NCBI RefSeq assembly: GCF_025165795.1
Contig: NZ_JAJAGO010000002.1
Span: 124,001 to 188,000, forward strand
Length of the DNA stretch: 64,000 bases
Direction: 5' to 3'
From: Streptomyces gossypii
GTDB lineage: Bacteria > Actinomycetota > Actinomycetes > Streptomycetales > Streptomycetaceae
The first letter of the stretch is position 1. The number at the start of each line of letters is the position of its first letter. The position numbers and the translations under genes were made by a program. The notes below the pieces were generated by a model. That model saw only the letters and a list, made by a program, of their open reading frames with translations, did not search any database and had not been told where the DNA came from. This document shows, piece after piece, positions 8,416-17,230 of this stretch.

Positions 8416-9474
8416 ATGTTCCACCCGCTCCGGGTGAGCGCGGTCGACCGGCTCACCGACGACGCCGTAGCCGTCACCCTCGCGGTGCCGCCCGAGCTGC
8501 GCTCGGCCTACGGCTACGCCCCCGGCCAGCATGTCGCGCTGCGCCGCGGCGGCGAGCGCCCGGGCGCGGTACGGCGTACGTACTCGCTGTGCGCGCCCGC
8601 CTCCGAGACGCCCGAGACGCTGCGGATCGGCGTCCGCCGCATCGAGGGCGGTGACTTCTCCACCTACGCGCTCAAGGAGCTGGCGGTCGGCGACACCGTC
8701 GACGTGCTGCCGCCGACCGGGCGGTTCCAGCTGGAGCCGCGCCCCGGCCGGTTCGCCGCGATCGTGGGCGGCAGCGGCATCACTCCGGTGCTCTCCATCG
8801 CCGCCAGCCTGCTCGGCAGCGAACCCGAGGCCCGTTTCTGTCTGATCCGCAGTGACCGGTCGGTCGCGTCGGCGATGTTCCTGGAGGAGGTCGCCGACCT
8901 CAAGGACCGCTGGCCGGAACGCTTCCAGCTGGTGCACGTGCTCTCCCGGGAGGAGCAGCAGGCGGGCCTGCCGTCGGGCCGGCTGGACGAGGAGCGGCTC
9001 GGCGGACTGCTGCCCGCGCTGCTCACCGCCGAGGGCGTGCGGGAGATCGACGGCTGGTATCTCTGCGGCCCGCTGGGGCTGGTCGAGGGCGCGGTCACCG
9101 CACTGCGCGGGCTGGGCGTGCCCCGGTCCCGGATTCACCAGGAGATCTTCCACGCGGAGGAGGCCGCGGCCGTACGCGCCCCGGTGGAGACCCCGGACTC
9201 GGCAACGGTCACGGCCACCCTGGACGGCCGCAGCGGCAGCTGGCCGGTGGACGACGGCGAGACGGTGCTGGAGACCGTCCTGCGCAATCGCGGAGACGCG
9301 CCGTACGCCTGCAAGGGCGGGGTGTGCGGCACCTGCCGGGTGCGGCTGCGCTCCGGCGAGGTGCGGATGGACCGGAACTTCGCGCTGGAGCCGGAGGAGC
9401 TGGACGACGGCTATGTGCTGGCCTGCCAGTCCCACCCGGTGACCCGTAACGTCGAGGTGGACTTCGACGCCTAG
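8416..9474 (+). CDS. paaE: Phenylacetyl-CoA epoxidase reductase subunit PaaE
   Basis: PaaE passes electrons from NADPH through FAD and a plant-type 2Fe-2S cluster to PaaA. In the 352-residue protein the FAD-binding motif RRTYSLCAP is near residue 55, the NAD(P) motif IVGGSGITPVLSI near 120, and the ferredoxin cluster CKGGVCGTC with a later Cys in LACQSHP near the end. The start is two bases after the paaD stop and the preceding AAGGAG serves as ribosome site. It ends the paaABCDE operon and is convergent with the rhodanese gene. Confidence 0.94.
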   Translation: MFHPLRVSAVDRLTDDAVAVTLAVPPELRSAYGYAPGQHVALRRGGERPGAVRRTYSLCAPASETPETLRIGVRRIEGGDFSTYALKELAVGDTVDVLPPTGRFQLEPRPGRFAAIVGGSGITPVLSIAASLLGSEPEARFCLIRSDRSVASAMFLEEVADLKDRWPERFQLVHVLSREEQQAGLPSGRLDEERLGGLLPALLTAEGVREIDGWYLCGPLGLVEGAVTALRGLGVPRSRIHQEIFHAEEAAAVRAPVETPDSATVTATLDGRSGSWPVDDGETVLETVLRNRGDAPYACKGGVCGTCRVRLRSGEVRMDRNFALEPEELDDGYVLACQSHPVTRNVEVDFDA

Positions 9475-9495
9475 GGTCACTCGGCCGCGCGGATG

Positions 9496-9873
9496 TCACT
9501 TCACGTATGCCCCGCCGGTCTCGGCGCTTCCCTCGCTGCCGTTCACCACGGGGCGGCCGGCGGCCTGCCAGGCGAGCATGCCGCCGTCGACGTTCACCGC
9601 GTCCATGCCCTGCTGGATCAGATACTGCGCCACCTGGGCCGAACGGCCACCGACCCGGCACACCACGAAGATCCGCTCGCCCTCGTCGGCCCGCTCGGTC
9701 AGCTCACCGATGCGGCCGACGAAGTCGCTCATCGGAATGTGCAGCGCGTCCGCCGCGTGCCCGGCGGCCCACTCGTCGTCCTCCCGGACGTCCAACAACA
9801 GCCCGTCGGCGGGCACCTTCGCGGCCTCGACCTGGGGCAACTGACCGAACTGCATTCCAAGAGCCTCTCTCAC
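9496..9873 (-). CDS. Single-domain rhodanese-like protein
   Basis: This is a 125-residue protein with one rhodanese domain. Motifs are LLLDVREDDEWAAGHAADALHIP and the active-site loop VVCRVGGRSA, where Cys is the persulfide-forming residue, followed by VNVDGGMLAWQAAGRPVV. Such proteins transfer sulfane sulfur or detoxify cyanide; the acceptor is unknown here. The start is GTG at 9873; an internal ATG at 9855 is also possible. It is convergent with paaE with a 21-base gap. Confidence 0.85.
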   Translation of the reverse strand: MREALGMQFGQLPQVEAAKVPADGLLLDVREDDEWAAGHAADALHIPMSDFVGRIGELTERADEGERIFVVCRVGGRSAQVAQYLIQQGMDAVNVDGGMLAWQAAGRPVVNGSEGSAETGGAYVK

Positions 9874-9939
9874 CAGCTGGTTTCTCCTACGACCCGATGC
9901 CCGGCAGCGAGCGCGCTCCCGGCTCCGCCCGGCATCCGG

Positions 9940-10842
9940 CTACTGGGCGCCCGGTGTCTCGCTTTCCGGTGCGTCTTCCGCGGCCGGAGTAGCCGGAGCA
10001 GCCGGAGCAGCCGGAGCAGCCGAGGCGTGCAGCTCGGCGAGCCGCGACTCCCGCTCGGAGACCTGCCCGAGCAATTGCTCGGCGATCTCCTCCAGCAGGG
10101 CGTCCGGGTCGTCGGGAGCCATCCGCAGCATCGCGCCGATGGCGCTGCCCTCCAGCTCCTCGACCGCCGCGGCCAGCATCTCCTTGCGCTGCGCCAGCCA
10201 CTCCAGCCGGAGGTACAGCTCCTCGTTCCGGCTCGGGGGCGGCTGGGCGGGCACCGGACCCGCCGCCCACTCCTCCGCCAGCTGCCGCAGCGCGTCCGTG
10301 TCCCCGCTCGTGTACGCCTTGTTGACCCGGACCATGAAAGCCTCGCGCCGCTCCCGCTCCGCGTCGTCCCGCGCGAGGTCGGGGTGCACCTTGCGGACCA
10401 GCTCGCGGTAGGCCCTGCGGGCCTCCTCGCCGGGACGTACCCGGGAGGGCGGCTGCACCGGCTGCTCGTTGAGCATCGCCGCCGCCTCCGGCGAGAGGCC
10501 GTCGGAGTCGATCCATCCGTGGAACAGCTCCTCCACGGCGGGCATCGGCATGACGATCGCCCGCGCCTCGTCCGCCCGGCGCACGTCCTCCGGGTCCTGG
10601 GTACGAGCGGCTATGGCCTCCGCTATCTGTGCGTCCAGTTCGTCCAGCCGCGAGTACATCGGGCCGAGCCGCTGGTGATGCAGCCGGGAGAAGTTCTCCA
10701 CTTCGACGCGGAAGGTCTCCACCGCGATCTCGAACTCGATCAGCGCGGTCTCGGCCGCCCGCACCGCCTTCTCGAGCCGCTCGGTACCGGCGGCGTCTGC
10801 CCTGTCCTGCTGCTCGGCCTGATCGGCTTCCGGGGTGTCCAC
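9940..10842 (-). CDS. J-domain-containing protein
   Basis: The 300-residue protein is highly charged and probably helical. A J-domain-like segment near residues 165-210 contains YRELVRKVHPDLARDDAERE, including the HPD tripeptide that stimulates DnaK ATPase. Coiled-coil-prone regions flank it (residues 20-70 and 225-285). No signal peptide or membrane segment is visible, so it is cytosolic. The start is GTG at 10842. The Ala/Pro-rich C-terminal tail is simple sequence. It probably recruits Hsp70 to an unknown client. Confidence 0.7.
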   Translation of the reverse strand: MDTPEADQAEQQDRADAAGTERLEKAVRAAETALIEFEIAVETFRVEVENFSRLHHQRLGPMYSRLDELDAQIAEAIAARTQDPEDVRRADEARAIVMPMPAVEELFHGWIDSDGLSPEAAAMLNEQPVQPPSRVRPGEEARRAYRELVRKVHPDLARDDAERERREAFMVRVNKAYTSGDTDALRQLAEEWAAGPVPAQPPPSRNEELYLRLEWLAQRKEMLAAAVEELEGSAIGAMLRMAPDDPDALLEEIAEQLLGQVSERESRLAELHASAAPAAPAAPATPAAEDAPESETPGAQ

Positions 10843-10866
10843 ACCGCCAGCCTACGCACGCAACGG

Positions 10867-12270
10867 CTAGACACCCAGCTCGGCCGCTATCCGCCCCGCC
10901 CGCACCGCCGTGACCAGCTCCGCGTGGTCCGCCTCCGCACGGTCCGCGTAGGCCACCGCGAAGTCGCGGACCGCCTCGTCCAGCTCCTCGGTCTTGCCGC
11001 AGTAGCCCGCGACCGTGCGCGGGTCGGCGGTGTGCGAGTGGGCGCGGGCCAGCAGCGCGCCGGTCATCCGCCCGTAGTCGTCCACCTGGTCGGCGGCGAG
11101 CGCGGCCGGATCCACACTGCCCTTGCGGTTACGGAACTGACGCACCTGGTACGGCCGGTTCGCCACTTCCGTCCAGCCGAGCATCGTGTCGCTGACGACC
11201 TGCATCCGCTTCTGCCCCAGCACCACCCGGCGCCCCTCGTGCTCCACGACGGGCGCCGCGAAGCCCGCCCGCGCCAGCTGCGGCGCCAGCACCGACGGCC
11301 GCGCCTCCTTCACCTGGAGTACCAGCGGCTCGCCCCGGTGATCCAGCAGCAGCACCACATACGACCGGGTGCCGACGCTGCCGGTGCCGACCACCCGGAA
11401 GGCGACATCGTGCACCGCGTACCTCCCCAGCAGCGGGAGACGGTCCTTGGACAGGGTGCCCAGATAGGAAGTCAGCGCGGCGGCGACCTGAGCCGCCTCG
11501 GCGTCCGGCACCGGGCGCAGCACCGGAGGCGCCGCCACGAAACGGCGCCCGCCCTCTCCGTCGTCCTCGGTGGCGCGGGCGGCGAAGCGGGCGCTGGTGT
11601 TGCGCCGGGCCTTCTCCGAGACGCGCTCCAGCGTGCCGAGGAGATCGCGGGCGTCGGTGTGCGAGACCAGCTCCTCGTCCGGAATTGCGTTCCACGCCTC
11701 GGCGACGGGCATCCGGGCCAGCAGCCGCATCGTCCGGCGATAGGCGCCGACGGAGTCCTGGGCCGCCGCGGCGCACTGCTCCTCGTCGGCGCCCGCCTCG
11801 CGCCCGGCCAGTACGAGGGAGGTGGCGAGCCGCTTGAGGTCCCACTCCCAGGGGCCGTGCACGGTCTCGTCGAAGTCGTTCAGATCGATGACCAGGCTGC
11901 CGCGCGCGTCGCCGTACAGGCCGAAGTTGCCCGCGTGTGCGTCGCCGCAGAGCTGGGCTCCGATTCCCGTCGCGGGGGTGCCGTGCGCCAGGTCGTACGC
12001 CATCAGGCCGGCGGTGCCGCGGAGGAACGCGAAGGGTGTCGCCGCCATCCGGCCGACCCGGATCGGGGTCAGCTCCGGCAGACGGCCGCTGTTGGACGCC
12101 TCGACCGACGCGACCGCGTCAGGGCGCTGGGGCGAGGGAGTGAACAGGGAGTGCGCGGCCCGGGGCACGGCCCCGCGCAACGCCTTGCCCGCCCGCTTGG
12201 GCGACTCCACGCCGCGCTCCCGGGCCGCGAAGCCCTCCACCTGCGGAATCCGCTCCATACGCCGCTCCAT
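10867..12270 (-). CDS. DUF2252 family protein (kinase-fold-like)
   Basis: This 467-residue protein matches the widespread actinobacterial DUF2252 family: MAATPFAFLRGTAGLMAYDL, GAQLCGDAHAGNFG, and DLNDFDETVHGPWEWDLKRL, a layout reminiscent of aminoglycoside phosphotransferase-like kinases with GDAHxxN and DxND motifs. The substrate is unknown. The ATG at 12270 is chosen because GAGGAGGGGG lies seven bases upstream; an upstream ATG at 12297 is less well supported. The leader region contains one copy of the 13-mer CTGTGGATAACTC (12344-12356), also found after crgA. Confidence 0.8.
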   Translation of the reverse strand: MERRMERIPQVEGFAARERGVESPKRAGKALRGAVPRAAHSLFTPSPQRPDAVASVEASNSGRLPELTPIRVGRMAATPFAFLRGTAGLMAYDLAHGTPATGIGAQLCGDAHAGNFGLYGDARGSLVIDLNDFDETVHGPWEWDLKRLATSLVLAGREAGADEEQCAAAAQDSVGAYRRTMRLLARMPVAEAWNAIPDEELVSHTDARDLLGTLERVSEKARRNTSARFAARATEDDGEGGRRFVAAPPVLRPVPDAEAAQVAAALTSYLGTLSKDRLPLLGRYAVHDVAFRVVGTGSVGTRSYVVLLLDHRGEPLVLQVKEARPSVLAPQLARAGFAAPVVEHEGRRVVLGQKRMQVVSDTMLGWTEVANRPYQVRQFRNRKGSVDPAALAADQVDDYGRMTGALLARAHSHTADPRTVAGYCGKTEELDEAVRDFAVAYADRAEADHAELVTAVRAGRIAAELGV

Positions 12271-12425
12271 GCCGCACCCCCTCCTCGCGGACCCCATGCG
12301 GCCCGGCTCGACCGTACCCGGCCCCCGGGCACACCCGCGACCCCTGTGGATAACTCAAAGAATCCGCAGGTCAGTGCGTATGGATGGGTGAGAGGACGGC
12401 CGGGGGACGCGGGTCGGAGCGGCGG

Positions 12426-12824
12426 TCACTCCTTGAATTCGTTCGGGCAGCTCTCGGCCCCTCCGGGCAGGTGCTGCTCAGCCCACCGGGTCAGTTCGGT
12501 CATCGCGGGGCGCAGGGCAAGGCCCGCGTCGGTCAGTTCGTAGGCGACGCGCAGCGGCGGGCCGTGGTCCACCTCGCGGACGACCAGTTGGAGGGCCGCC
12601 AGTTCGGTCAGCCGGTCCGAGAGCATGCGCTCGCTGATGCCGGGCACCGCTCGGCGCAGCTCGGCGAAATGTCCCGGTCCGTTCATCAGGGAGGCGAGGA
12701 TCAAGCCCGTCCACCGCTTGCCCAGCAGGTGAAAGACACGGGTGACCGACGCATCGGGCTCGGTGCACGCGATACCCGGGGGGCCGTCCGGGCCTTCCAG
12801 CGTCTCTTGCCGAAGGTCTGTCAT
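12426..12824 (-). CDS. HxlR-family transcriptional regulator
   Basis: This is a 132-residue winged-helix protein with the HxlR signature TRVFHLLGKRWTGLILASL, then FAELRRAVPGISERMLSDRLTEL as recognition region and a C-terminal helix LTRWAEQHLP. A Cys near residue 20 occupies the position used by several HxlR members (YodB/HypR type) to sense quinones or electrophiles. The gene is divergent from an azoreductase with a 115-bp shared region, the usual arrangement for a regulator and its target. The start is ATG at 12824. Confidence 0.85.
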   Translation of the reverse strand: MTDLRQETLEGPDGPPGIACTEPDASVTRVFHLLGKRWTGLILASLMNGPGHFAELRRAVPGISERMLSDRLTELAALQLVVREVDHGPPLRVAYELTDAGLALRPAMTELTRWAEQHLPGGAESCPNEFKE

Positions 12825-12863
12825 GCCTTCAGGGTACTGGCAGACCACAAGCGGGTGCAAAAA

Positions 12864-12885
12864 AGTAAGTACCTGTGTTATTACT
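12864..12885. promoter_or_regulatory. Putative HxlR operator between hxlR-type gene and azoreductase
   Basis: An inverted repeat AGTAA-N12-TTACT lies in an unusually AT-rich stretch of the divergent promoter region. HxlR-family repressors bind TACT/AGTA-containing dyads (family knowledge). The site is about 55 bp before the azoreductase start, suited to repression of that gene and autoregulation. This is inference from position and symmetry. Confidence 0.45.
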
Positions 12886-12939
12886 AGTGACAGGAGAAAG
12901 AGCACCCCCTTACAAAACGTATGACCAAGGAGTCCCCCC

Positions 12940-13590
12940 ATGGCCACGCTGCTGCACCTCGACTCTTCACTGAACGGCGAGAACTCCCACTCCCGCGCCG
13001 TCACCGCCGCCTTCCGCGAGGCATGGGAGAGCGAGCACCCGGACGGCACGGTCGTCTACCGCGACCTCGCCGCCGACCCGCTGCCGCACCTGACGGCCCC
13101 GGCCTACTACGCGGGCTTCAGCGACCCGGCCGCGCACACGCCGGAGGAGCAGTCCGCGTTCGCACTGCGGAAGCAACTGCTGGAGGAGGCCGAGCAGGCC
13201 GACGCCCTGCTCATCGGAGCGCCGATGTACAACTACTCGATCGCCTCAGGGCTGAAGACCTGGCTGGACCACGTCATCGCCGTGGGCCGCACCGTCGCGA
13301 GCGAGCAGCCCACCCTCGCGGGCAAGCCCGCGACCGTCGTCACCAGCCGCGGCGGCGCCTACGGCCCCGGCACCCCGAGCGAGGGCCAGGACCACCTCCA
13401 GCCCTACCTGGAGATGATCTTGGGCGAGAAGCTCGGCCTGAAGACGGACTTCATCCTCGCCGAGCTCACCATGGCGCCCAACGTGCCCGCCATGGCGGAA
13501 CTGATCCCGCTCTACGAGAAGTCCCACCAGCAGTCCCGCGCCGACGCCGAAACCCGGGGGCGCACCCTGGCCAAGCAGCTCGCCGCCTGA
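12940..13590 (+). CDS. FMN-dependent NADH:quinone/azo oxidoreductase (AzoR type)
   Basis: The 216-residue flavodoxin-fold protein belongs to the AzoR/AcpD family. It begins with LLHLDSSLNGENSHSR (FMN phosphate loop region), and has GAPMYNYSIASGLKTWLDHV, the conserved PMYNF-type FMN-binding motif. These cytosolic enzymes reduce quinones and azo bonds by two electrons and protect against electrophiles. The ATG start is preceded by AAGGAG. Regulation by the divergent HxlR protein is likely. A strong terminator follows at 13658-13698. Confidence 0.88.
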   Translation: MATLLHLDSSLNGENSHSRAVTAAFREAWESEHPDGTVVYRDLAADPLPHLTAPAYYAGFSDPAAHTPEEQSAFALRKQLLEEAEQADALLIGAPMYNYSIASGLKTWLDHVIAVGRTVASEQPTLAGKPATVVTSRGGAYGPGTPSEGQDHLQPYLEMILGEKLGLKTDFILAELTMAPNVPAMAELIPLYEKSHQQSRADAETRGRTLAKQLAA

Positions 13591-13657
13591 CGGCCACGGA
13601 AGCCTTAACGGCCGGTACGGCCGGTACAGCCGGTACGGAATCCGGCCACGGACCCGC

Positions 13658-13698
13658 ACCGCCCTGCTCGTCCCCCGCACGGGGCCGAGCAGGGCGGT
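13658..13698. terminator. Bidirectional hairpin terminator
   Basis: A perfect 13-bp stem (ACCGCCCTGCTCG pairing with CGAGCAGGGCGGT) encloses a 15-base loop, 67 bp after the azoreductase stop and 33 bp from the end of the convergent symporter gene. There is no long U tract, as is usual in Streptomyces. Confidence 0.8.
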
Positions 13699-13730
13699 GT
13701 CGTCGTGCGAGGCGGACTTCCGGCGGAGGG

Positions 13731-15179
13731 TCAGACCGGTTCCGCGGGCCGCACGGGTGCCTTCGGTGCCTCCCAGCACTCCACGCCCTTCAGCCCCGGC
13801 AGCCGGTCCACCGTGAACACCGGGTTCAGACCGGCGCTCCGCTGTTCCTGGTAGTCGACGAGGAGCCGGACGGCGATCGCGGACAGCGGCAGGATGGCCA
13901 GCAGGTTCACCAGCGCCATCATGCCCATGAAGACGTCCGCGAGGTTCCACACCACGCTCACCGAGCCCATCGCGCCGAGGAACACCGTCACCAGCACCAG
14001 CACCCGGTAGGACGGGAGCACCCAGCGGTTACTGGTCATGAACCCGAGGTTGGACTCCCCGTAGTAGTAGTTCCCGATCAGGGTCGAGAAGCAGAGCATG
14101 AAGACCACGACGGTCAGGACGTGCCCGGCCCAGTCGCCCAGGGTGCTCTGCAGGGCGGACTGGGTGAGGTCCGCGCCCTGGCGGCCGTCCAGCGACGGGT
14201 TGCTCGAAAGAATGATGAACGCCGTCATCGAGCAGATCAGCAGCGTGTCGAAGAAGACGCCGAGCGTCTGCACGAGGCCCTGCTTGACGGGGTGCGAGAC
14301 GGCGGCGGTCGCACTGGCGTTGGGAGCCGAGCCGAGTCCGGCCTCGTTGGAGAACATCCCGCGCCGGATACCGTTCTGGATCGCCGCCCCGACCGCGCCG
14401 CCCGCCACCTCGCGTACGCCGAACGCGCCGCCGACGATGTCGAGGAAGACCCCCGGCACCTCCGAGATGTTGAGCACGACGACGGCCAGCCCGAGCACCA
14501 GGTAGAGCACGGCCATCACCGGCACCAGCAGCTGCGTCACCGAGGCGATCCGGCGCACCCCGCCGAAGATCACCAGGCCCAGCAGGACGGCGACCGCGAT
14601 GCCCGCCACCGGCGCGAACCAGCTCTCCTCGCCGCCGCTGACCGAGCCGCCGGTGACCGCGACGATCGTGTTGGACTGCACGGCGTTGAAGACGAAGCCG
14701 AAGGTCAGCGTGATGATCACGGCGAACACCAGGCCCAGCCAGCGCTTTCCGAGGGCACGCTGCATGTAGTACGCCGGGCCGCCGCGGAAGGAGCCGTCCT
14801 CCCCGCGCACCTTGTAGAGCTGGGCGAGCGCCGACTCGACGAACGCGGAGGCGGCACCGACGAGGGCCATGGCCCACATCCAGAAGACCGCACCCGCGCC
14901 ACCGAGGGTGATCGCGGTGGCGACACCCGCGATGTTGCCGGTACCGACGCGGGCGGCCGCGGAGATGGTGAAGGCGCCGAAGGAGGAGACGGACTTCGCG
15001 TCGTCGTCCTCGGGCCGCTTCTTCTCCGTCAGCAGGCGCAGCATCTCGGGCAGCAGCCGGAGCTGCACGCCCTTGGAACGGAGGGTGAACCAGAGTCCCG
15101 CGCCCACGACCAGTGGGATCAGAAGATAGGTCCAGAAGACGTCGTTGACGTCGACGATCACAGTGTCCAGCGTGTCCAT
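13731..15179 (-). CDS. Sodium:alanine/glycine symporter family (AGCS) transporter
   Basis: This 482-residue polytopic membrane protein has about 11 hydrophobic segments. AGCS signatures include GNIAGVATAITLGGAGAVFWMW, SFRGGPAYYMQRALG and NEAGLGSAPNASATAA. It would import alanine or glycine with Na+. The ATG at 15179 is chosen (GAGGAC upstream); a GTG six codons earlier is possible. The 192 bp between this start and the TVP38 gene show no clear riboswitch. Confidence 0.88.
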   Translation of the reverse strand: MDTLDTVIVDVNDVFWTYLLIPLVVGAGLWFTLRSKGVQLRLLPEMLRLLTEKKRPEDDDAKSVSSFGAFTISAAARVGTGNIAGVATAITLGGAGAVFWMWAMALVGAASAFVESALAQLYKVRGEDGSFRGGPAYYMQRALGKRWLGLVFAVIITLTFGFVFNAVQSNTIVAVTGGSVSGGEESWFAPVAGIAVAVLLGLVIFGGVRRIASVTQLLVPVMAVLYLVLGLAVVVLNISEVPGVFLDIVGGAFGVREVAGGAVGAAIQNGIRRGMFSNEAGLGSAPNASATAAVSHPVKQGLVQTLGVFFDTLLICSMTAFIILSSNPSLDGRQGADLTQSALQSTLGDWAGHVLTVVVFMLCFSTLIGNYYYGESNLGFMTSNRWVLPSYRVLVLVTVFLGAMGSVSVVWNLADVFMGMMALVNLLAILPLSAIAVRLLVDYQEQRSAGLNPVFTVDRLPGLKGVECWEAPKAPVRPAEPV

Positions 15180-15371
15180 GGAGTCCTCGTACGGCACGGC
15201 CCGGCATGCGGGGGGAGATTTCGACAGGCCTGCAGGAGGCTCACCGCAGGTTACCTGCGCCGATGGCCTTCGGAACGGAGGAAAGCGGTGCGGAAAATCA
15301 CAGAATCCCAGCGCTGCCCACGGGGCGCTGCGGATCGCGCCTTCCGTTGGGGCGGCTGGGACGGCGCCCGG

Positions 15372-16223
15372 TCACTCCGGGGCGGCGCCGTCCGCGGCGG
15401 GGGTCTGCCCGAGGCCGGGGCCCGGCCCGGGACCGGAGCCCGGCCCGGGACCGGAGCCCGGCCCGGGACCGGAGCCCGGCCCGGTGCCGGAGCCCGGCCC
15501 GGTGCCGGAGCCCGGCCCGGGACCGGAGCCCGGCACCGGCCCCGGCTCCGGCACCGGAGCGTCGGTGGTGGTGCCCGGCCGCGCCCAGGTCCGCCGGGCG
15601 GCCCACCAGCCGCCCGCCGACAGCAGCACGAGCCCGCCCAGCGCGATCCACAGCGCGGGTGACCCGGGATCGCTGAGTGAACCGCCGACCCCCACGTACG
15701 CGAAGGTCGCCGGAAGGATGCCGAGCGCGGTCGCCGCCAGATACGGCGCGAACCGCACGCCCGTCACCCCGGCCCCGTAGTTGACCAGAGCGAACGGAAA
15801 CACCGGCACCAGCCGCACCACCAGCACCGCCCAGAAGCCGCGGCGGGACAGCTGCTCGTCCAGCCGGGCGAGCCGCCCGGAGCCCGCGAACCGGGTGACC
15901 GCGCCGCGGCCCAGCCGCCGGGCGATTCCGAAGGAGAGCGCCGCGCCCGCCGTGGCCCCGGCCAGCACCGTGACGATGCCCAGCGGAATGCCGAACAGCA
16001 CCCCGGCCGAGGCCGTCAGCAGCGAGCCGGGCACGAACGCCGCCTGCGCGAGGGCGTAGAAGAGCGCGAAGACCAGTGGCGCCCAGAAACCCAGCGAACC
16101 CACCCAGTCGTTCAGTTCGTCCAGGGCGTCCTCGCCGTAGGTCAACGCCCAGACACCCAGACCGGCAACCAGCGCCAGCAGAACCGCCAGGCGCAGCACG
16201 GCGACCACCGACTGCCTGTTCAT
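15372..16223 (-). CDS. TVP38/TMEM64 (DedA/SNARE-associated) family membrane protein
   Basis: This 283-residue inner-membrane protein carries the VTT/SNARE-associated domain: FVPGSLLTASAGVLFGIPLG, ATAGAALSFGIARRLG and VVRLVPVFPFALVNYGAGVTGV. About six membrane segments occupy residues 8-215. The last 65 residues are a Pro-Gly-Ser repeat tail encoded by six 18-bp repeats. It is the last gene of the seven-gene operon starting at 23468, with only 16 bases to the methyltransferase upstream. TVP38 proteins often accompany mercuric-reductase-like flavoproteins and TIGR04283 glycosyltransferases, as here. The transported or flipped substrate is unknown. Confidence 0.82.
   Translation of the reverse strand: MNRQSVVAVLRLAVLLALVAGLGVWALTYGEDALDELNDWVGSLGFWAPLVFALFYALAQAAFVPGSLLTASAGVLFGIPLGIVTVLAGATAGAALSFGIARRLGRGAVTRFAGSGRLARLDEQLSRRGFWAVLVVRLVPVFPFALVNYGAGVTGVRFAPYLAATALGILPATFAYVGVGGSLSDPGSPALWIALGGLVLLSAGGWWAARRTWARPGTTTDAPVPEPGPVPGSGPGPGSGTGPGSGTGPGSGPGPGSGPGPGSGPGPGPGLGQTPAADGAAPE
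15421..15528. repeat. Six tandem 18-bp repeats in the TVP38 gene tail
   Basis: The unit CCCGGCCCGGGACCGGAG occurs six times in tandem, the fourth and fifth copies having GT for GA in the middle. In the reading frame it encodes a Gly-Ser-Gly-Pro type linker at the C-terminus. Copy number probably varies between strains. Confidence 0.9.
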
Positions 16224-16239
16224 CCGGACCTCCCGCCCG

Positions 16240-17106
16240 TCACCCGGCAGCCTCCGAGCCGCCCGCTTCCACGGCGAGGACCCGGCGCAGCGGCAGCGGC
16301 AGCGTGCGCCCCGGGCGTACCCACCGGGCGAGCGCCTGCTTCGCCGCATCCGCGCGCTCGGGGGGCAGGCCGGGCAGATACAGCCCGTCGACCAGCTGGT
16401 CGGTGTCCTCCGCCGAGGTGAGCGTGAGGGTGAACACCCGCCGTTCGTCGTGGCGCAGGCGGAACCCCGCCCGGCGCAGCACCCGCCCGACTGCGTCCCG
16501 GGCCTCCGGGTTGGGCCAGGGCTGGCCCCTCACCCCGAGCGACCGCATCACCCGCACCCAGCCCAGCGCGCGGACGGGGCCTGGTCCCCCGGTGGGTCCC
16601 AGGAGCGACCCGGGCCCCGCGCGGGCGGGCACCAGTGCCGCGAGGGTGCCGCCGGGGCGCAGCACCCGGTGGATCTCGTCGAGCACCCGGGGCAGCGGTG
16701 TCAGCACCGGCAGGCACATCGACGCGCAGACGGCGGCGACGCTTCCCGAGGCCACCGGCAGTGCGTCGGCACTGCCGCGCACCAGCGGGCCCCGCCCCAG
16801 CCGGGCGGCGGCAGCCAGCTCACCCTCGGAGGAATCCACGCCCACCCACTGGGCGTCCGGCAGCAGGGCGCGGGTGGGGGCCGATCCGCAGGCGAGGTCC
16901 AGCACCGTCCCCGTCACCGGGCGCAGCGGTTCGACAAGCCAGGCGTACGGGGAATCGGCACCCGCGCCGGCACCGCCCGCGCCGGAACCGCCCGCACCGG
17001 AGTCACCCGCACTGGTGTCGCCCGTACGGCGGAAGAAGCGTTCGGTGATTCCGGGGCGGGCGTCGTGATAGCCGGCCAGGTAGCGGCGCCAGGCCTTCTC
17101 GTCCAA
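16240..17106 (-). CDS. Class I SAM-dependent methyltransferase in the arsenic-type cluster
   Basis: The 288-residue protein has a Rossmann methyltransferase core: VLDLACGSAPTRALLP (motif I), WVGVDSSEGELAAA, and IHRVLRPGGTLAALVPA (motif IV region). The C-terminal part resembles small-molecule methyltransferases, with no clue to the substrate. The TTG at 17106 follows GAGGAG by nine bases and gives a compact N-terminus; an ATG at 17175 in frame is the alternative. A Gly/Ala-rich insert lies near residues 30-50. It lies between the flavin enzyme and TVP38 on the same transcript. It may methylate arsenic, an arsenosugar hydroxyl or a carboxylate. Confidence 0.7.
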   Translation of the reverse strand: MDEKAWRRYLAGYHDARPGITERFFRRTGDTSAGDSGAGGSGAGGAGAGADSPYAWLVEPLRPVTGTVLDLACGSAPTRALLPDAQWVGVDSSEGELAAAARLGRGPLVRGSADALPVASGSVAAVCASMCLPVLTPLPRVLDEIHRVLRPGGTLAALVPARAGPGSLLGPTGGPGPVRALGWVRVMRSLGVRGQPWPNPEARDAVGRVLRRAGFRLRHDERRVFTLTLTSAEDTDQLVDGLYLPGLPPERADAAKQALARWVRPGRTLPLPLRRVLAVEAGGSEAAG

Positions 17107-17230
17107 CGGAACAGGCTCCTCACCCTGGGCGGCCACGCACCGGGACCCGGCCCGGCGCCGTATGGCAATCGGCATCCGTACGGTACCCAGAGGAGCGGTC
17201 CGCCGCGCCACGAAGGCTGCCGGTCACCGG

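Noticed and set aside
9493..12543. A 1,016-codon plus-strand open frame
   Set aside because: It is antisense to the rhodanese, J-domain and DUF2252 genes, which carry clear family motifs; the plus-strand product has no recognisable domain.
15180..15371. Possible glycine riboswitch before the Na+:alanine symporter
   Set aside because: A CCGAAGG-like string is present, but the conserved GAGAG and CTCTCAGG elements of glycine aptamers are not.
12921..15662. A 913-codon plus-strand open frame
   Set aside because: It begins inside the azoreductase gene in another frame and runs antisense to the symporter; composition is typical of a GC shadow.
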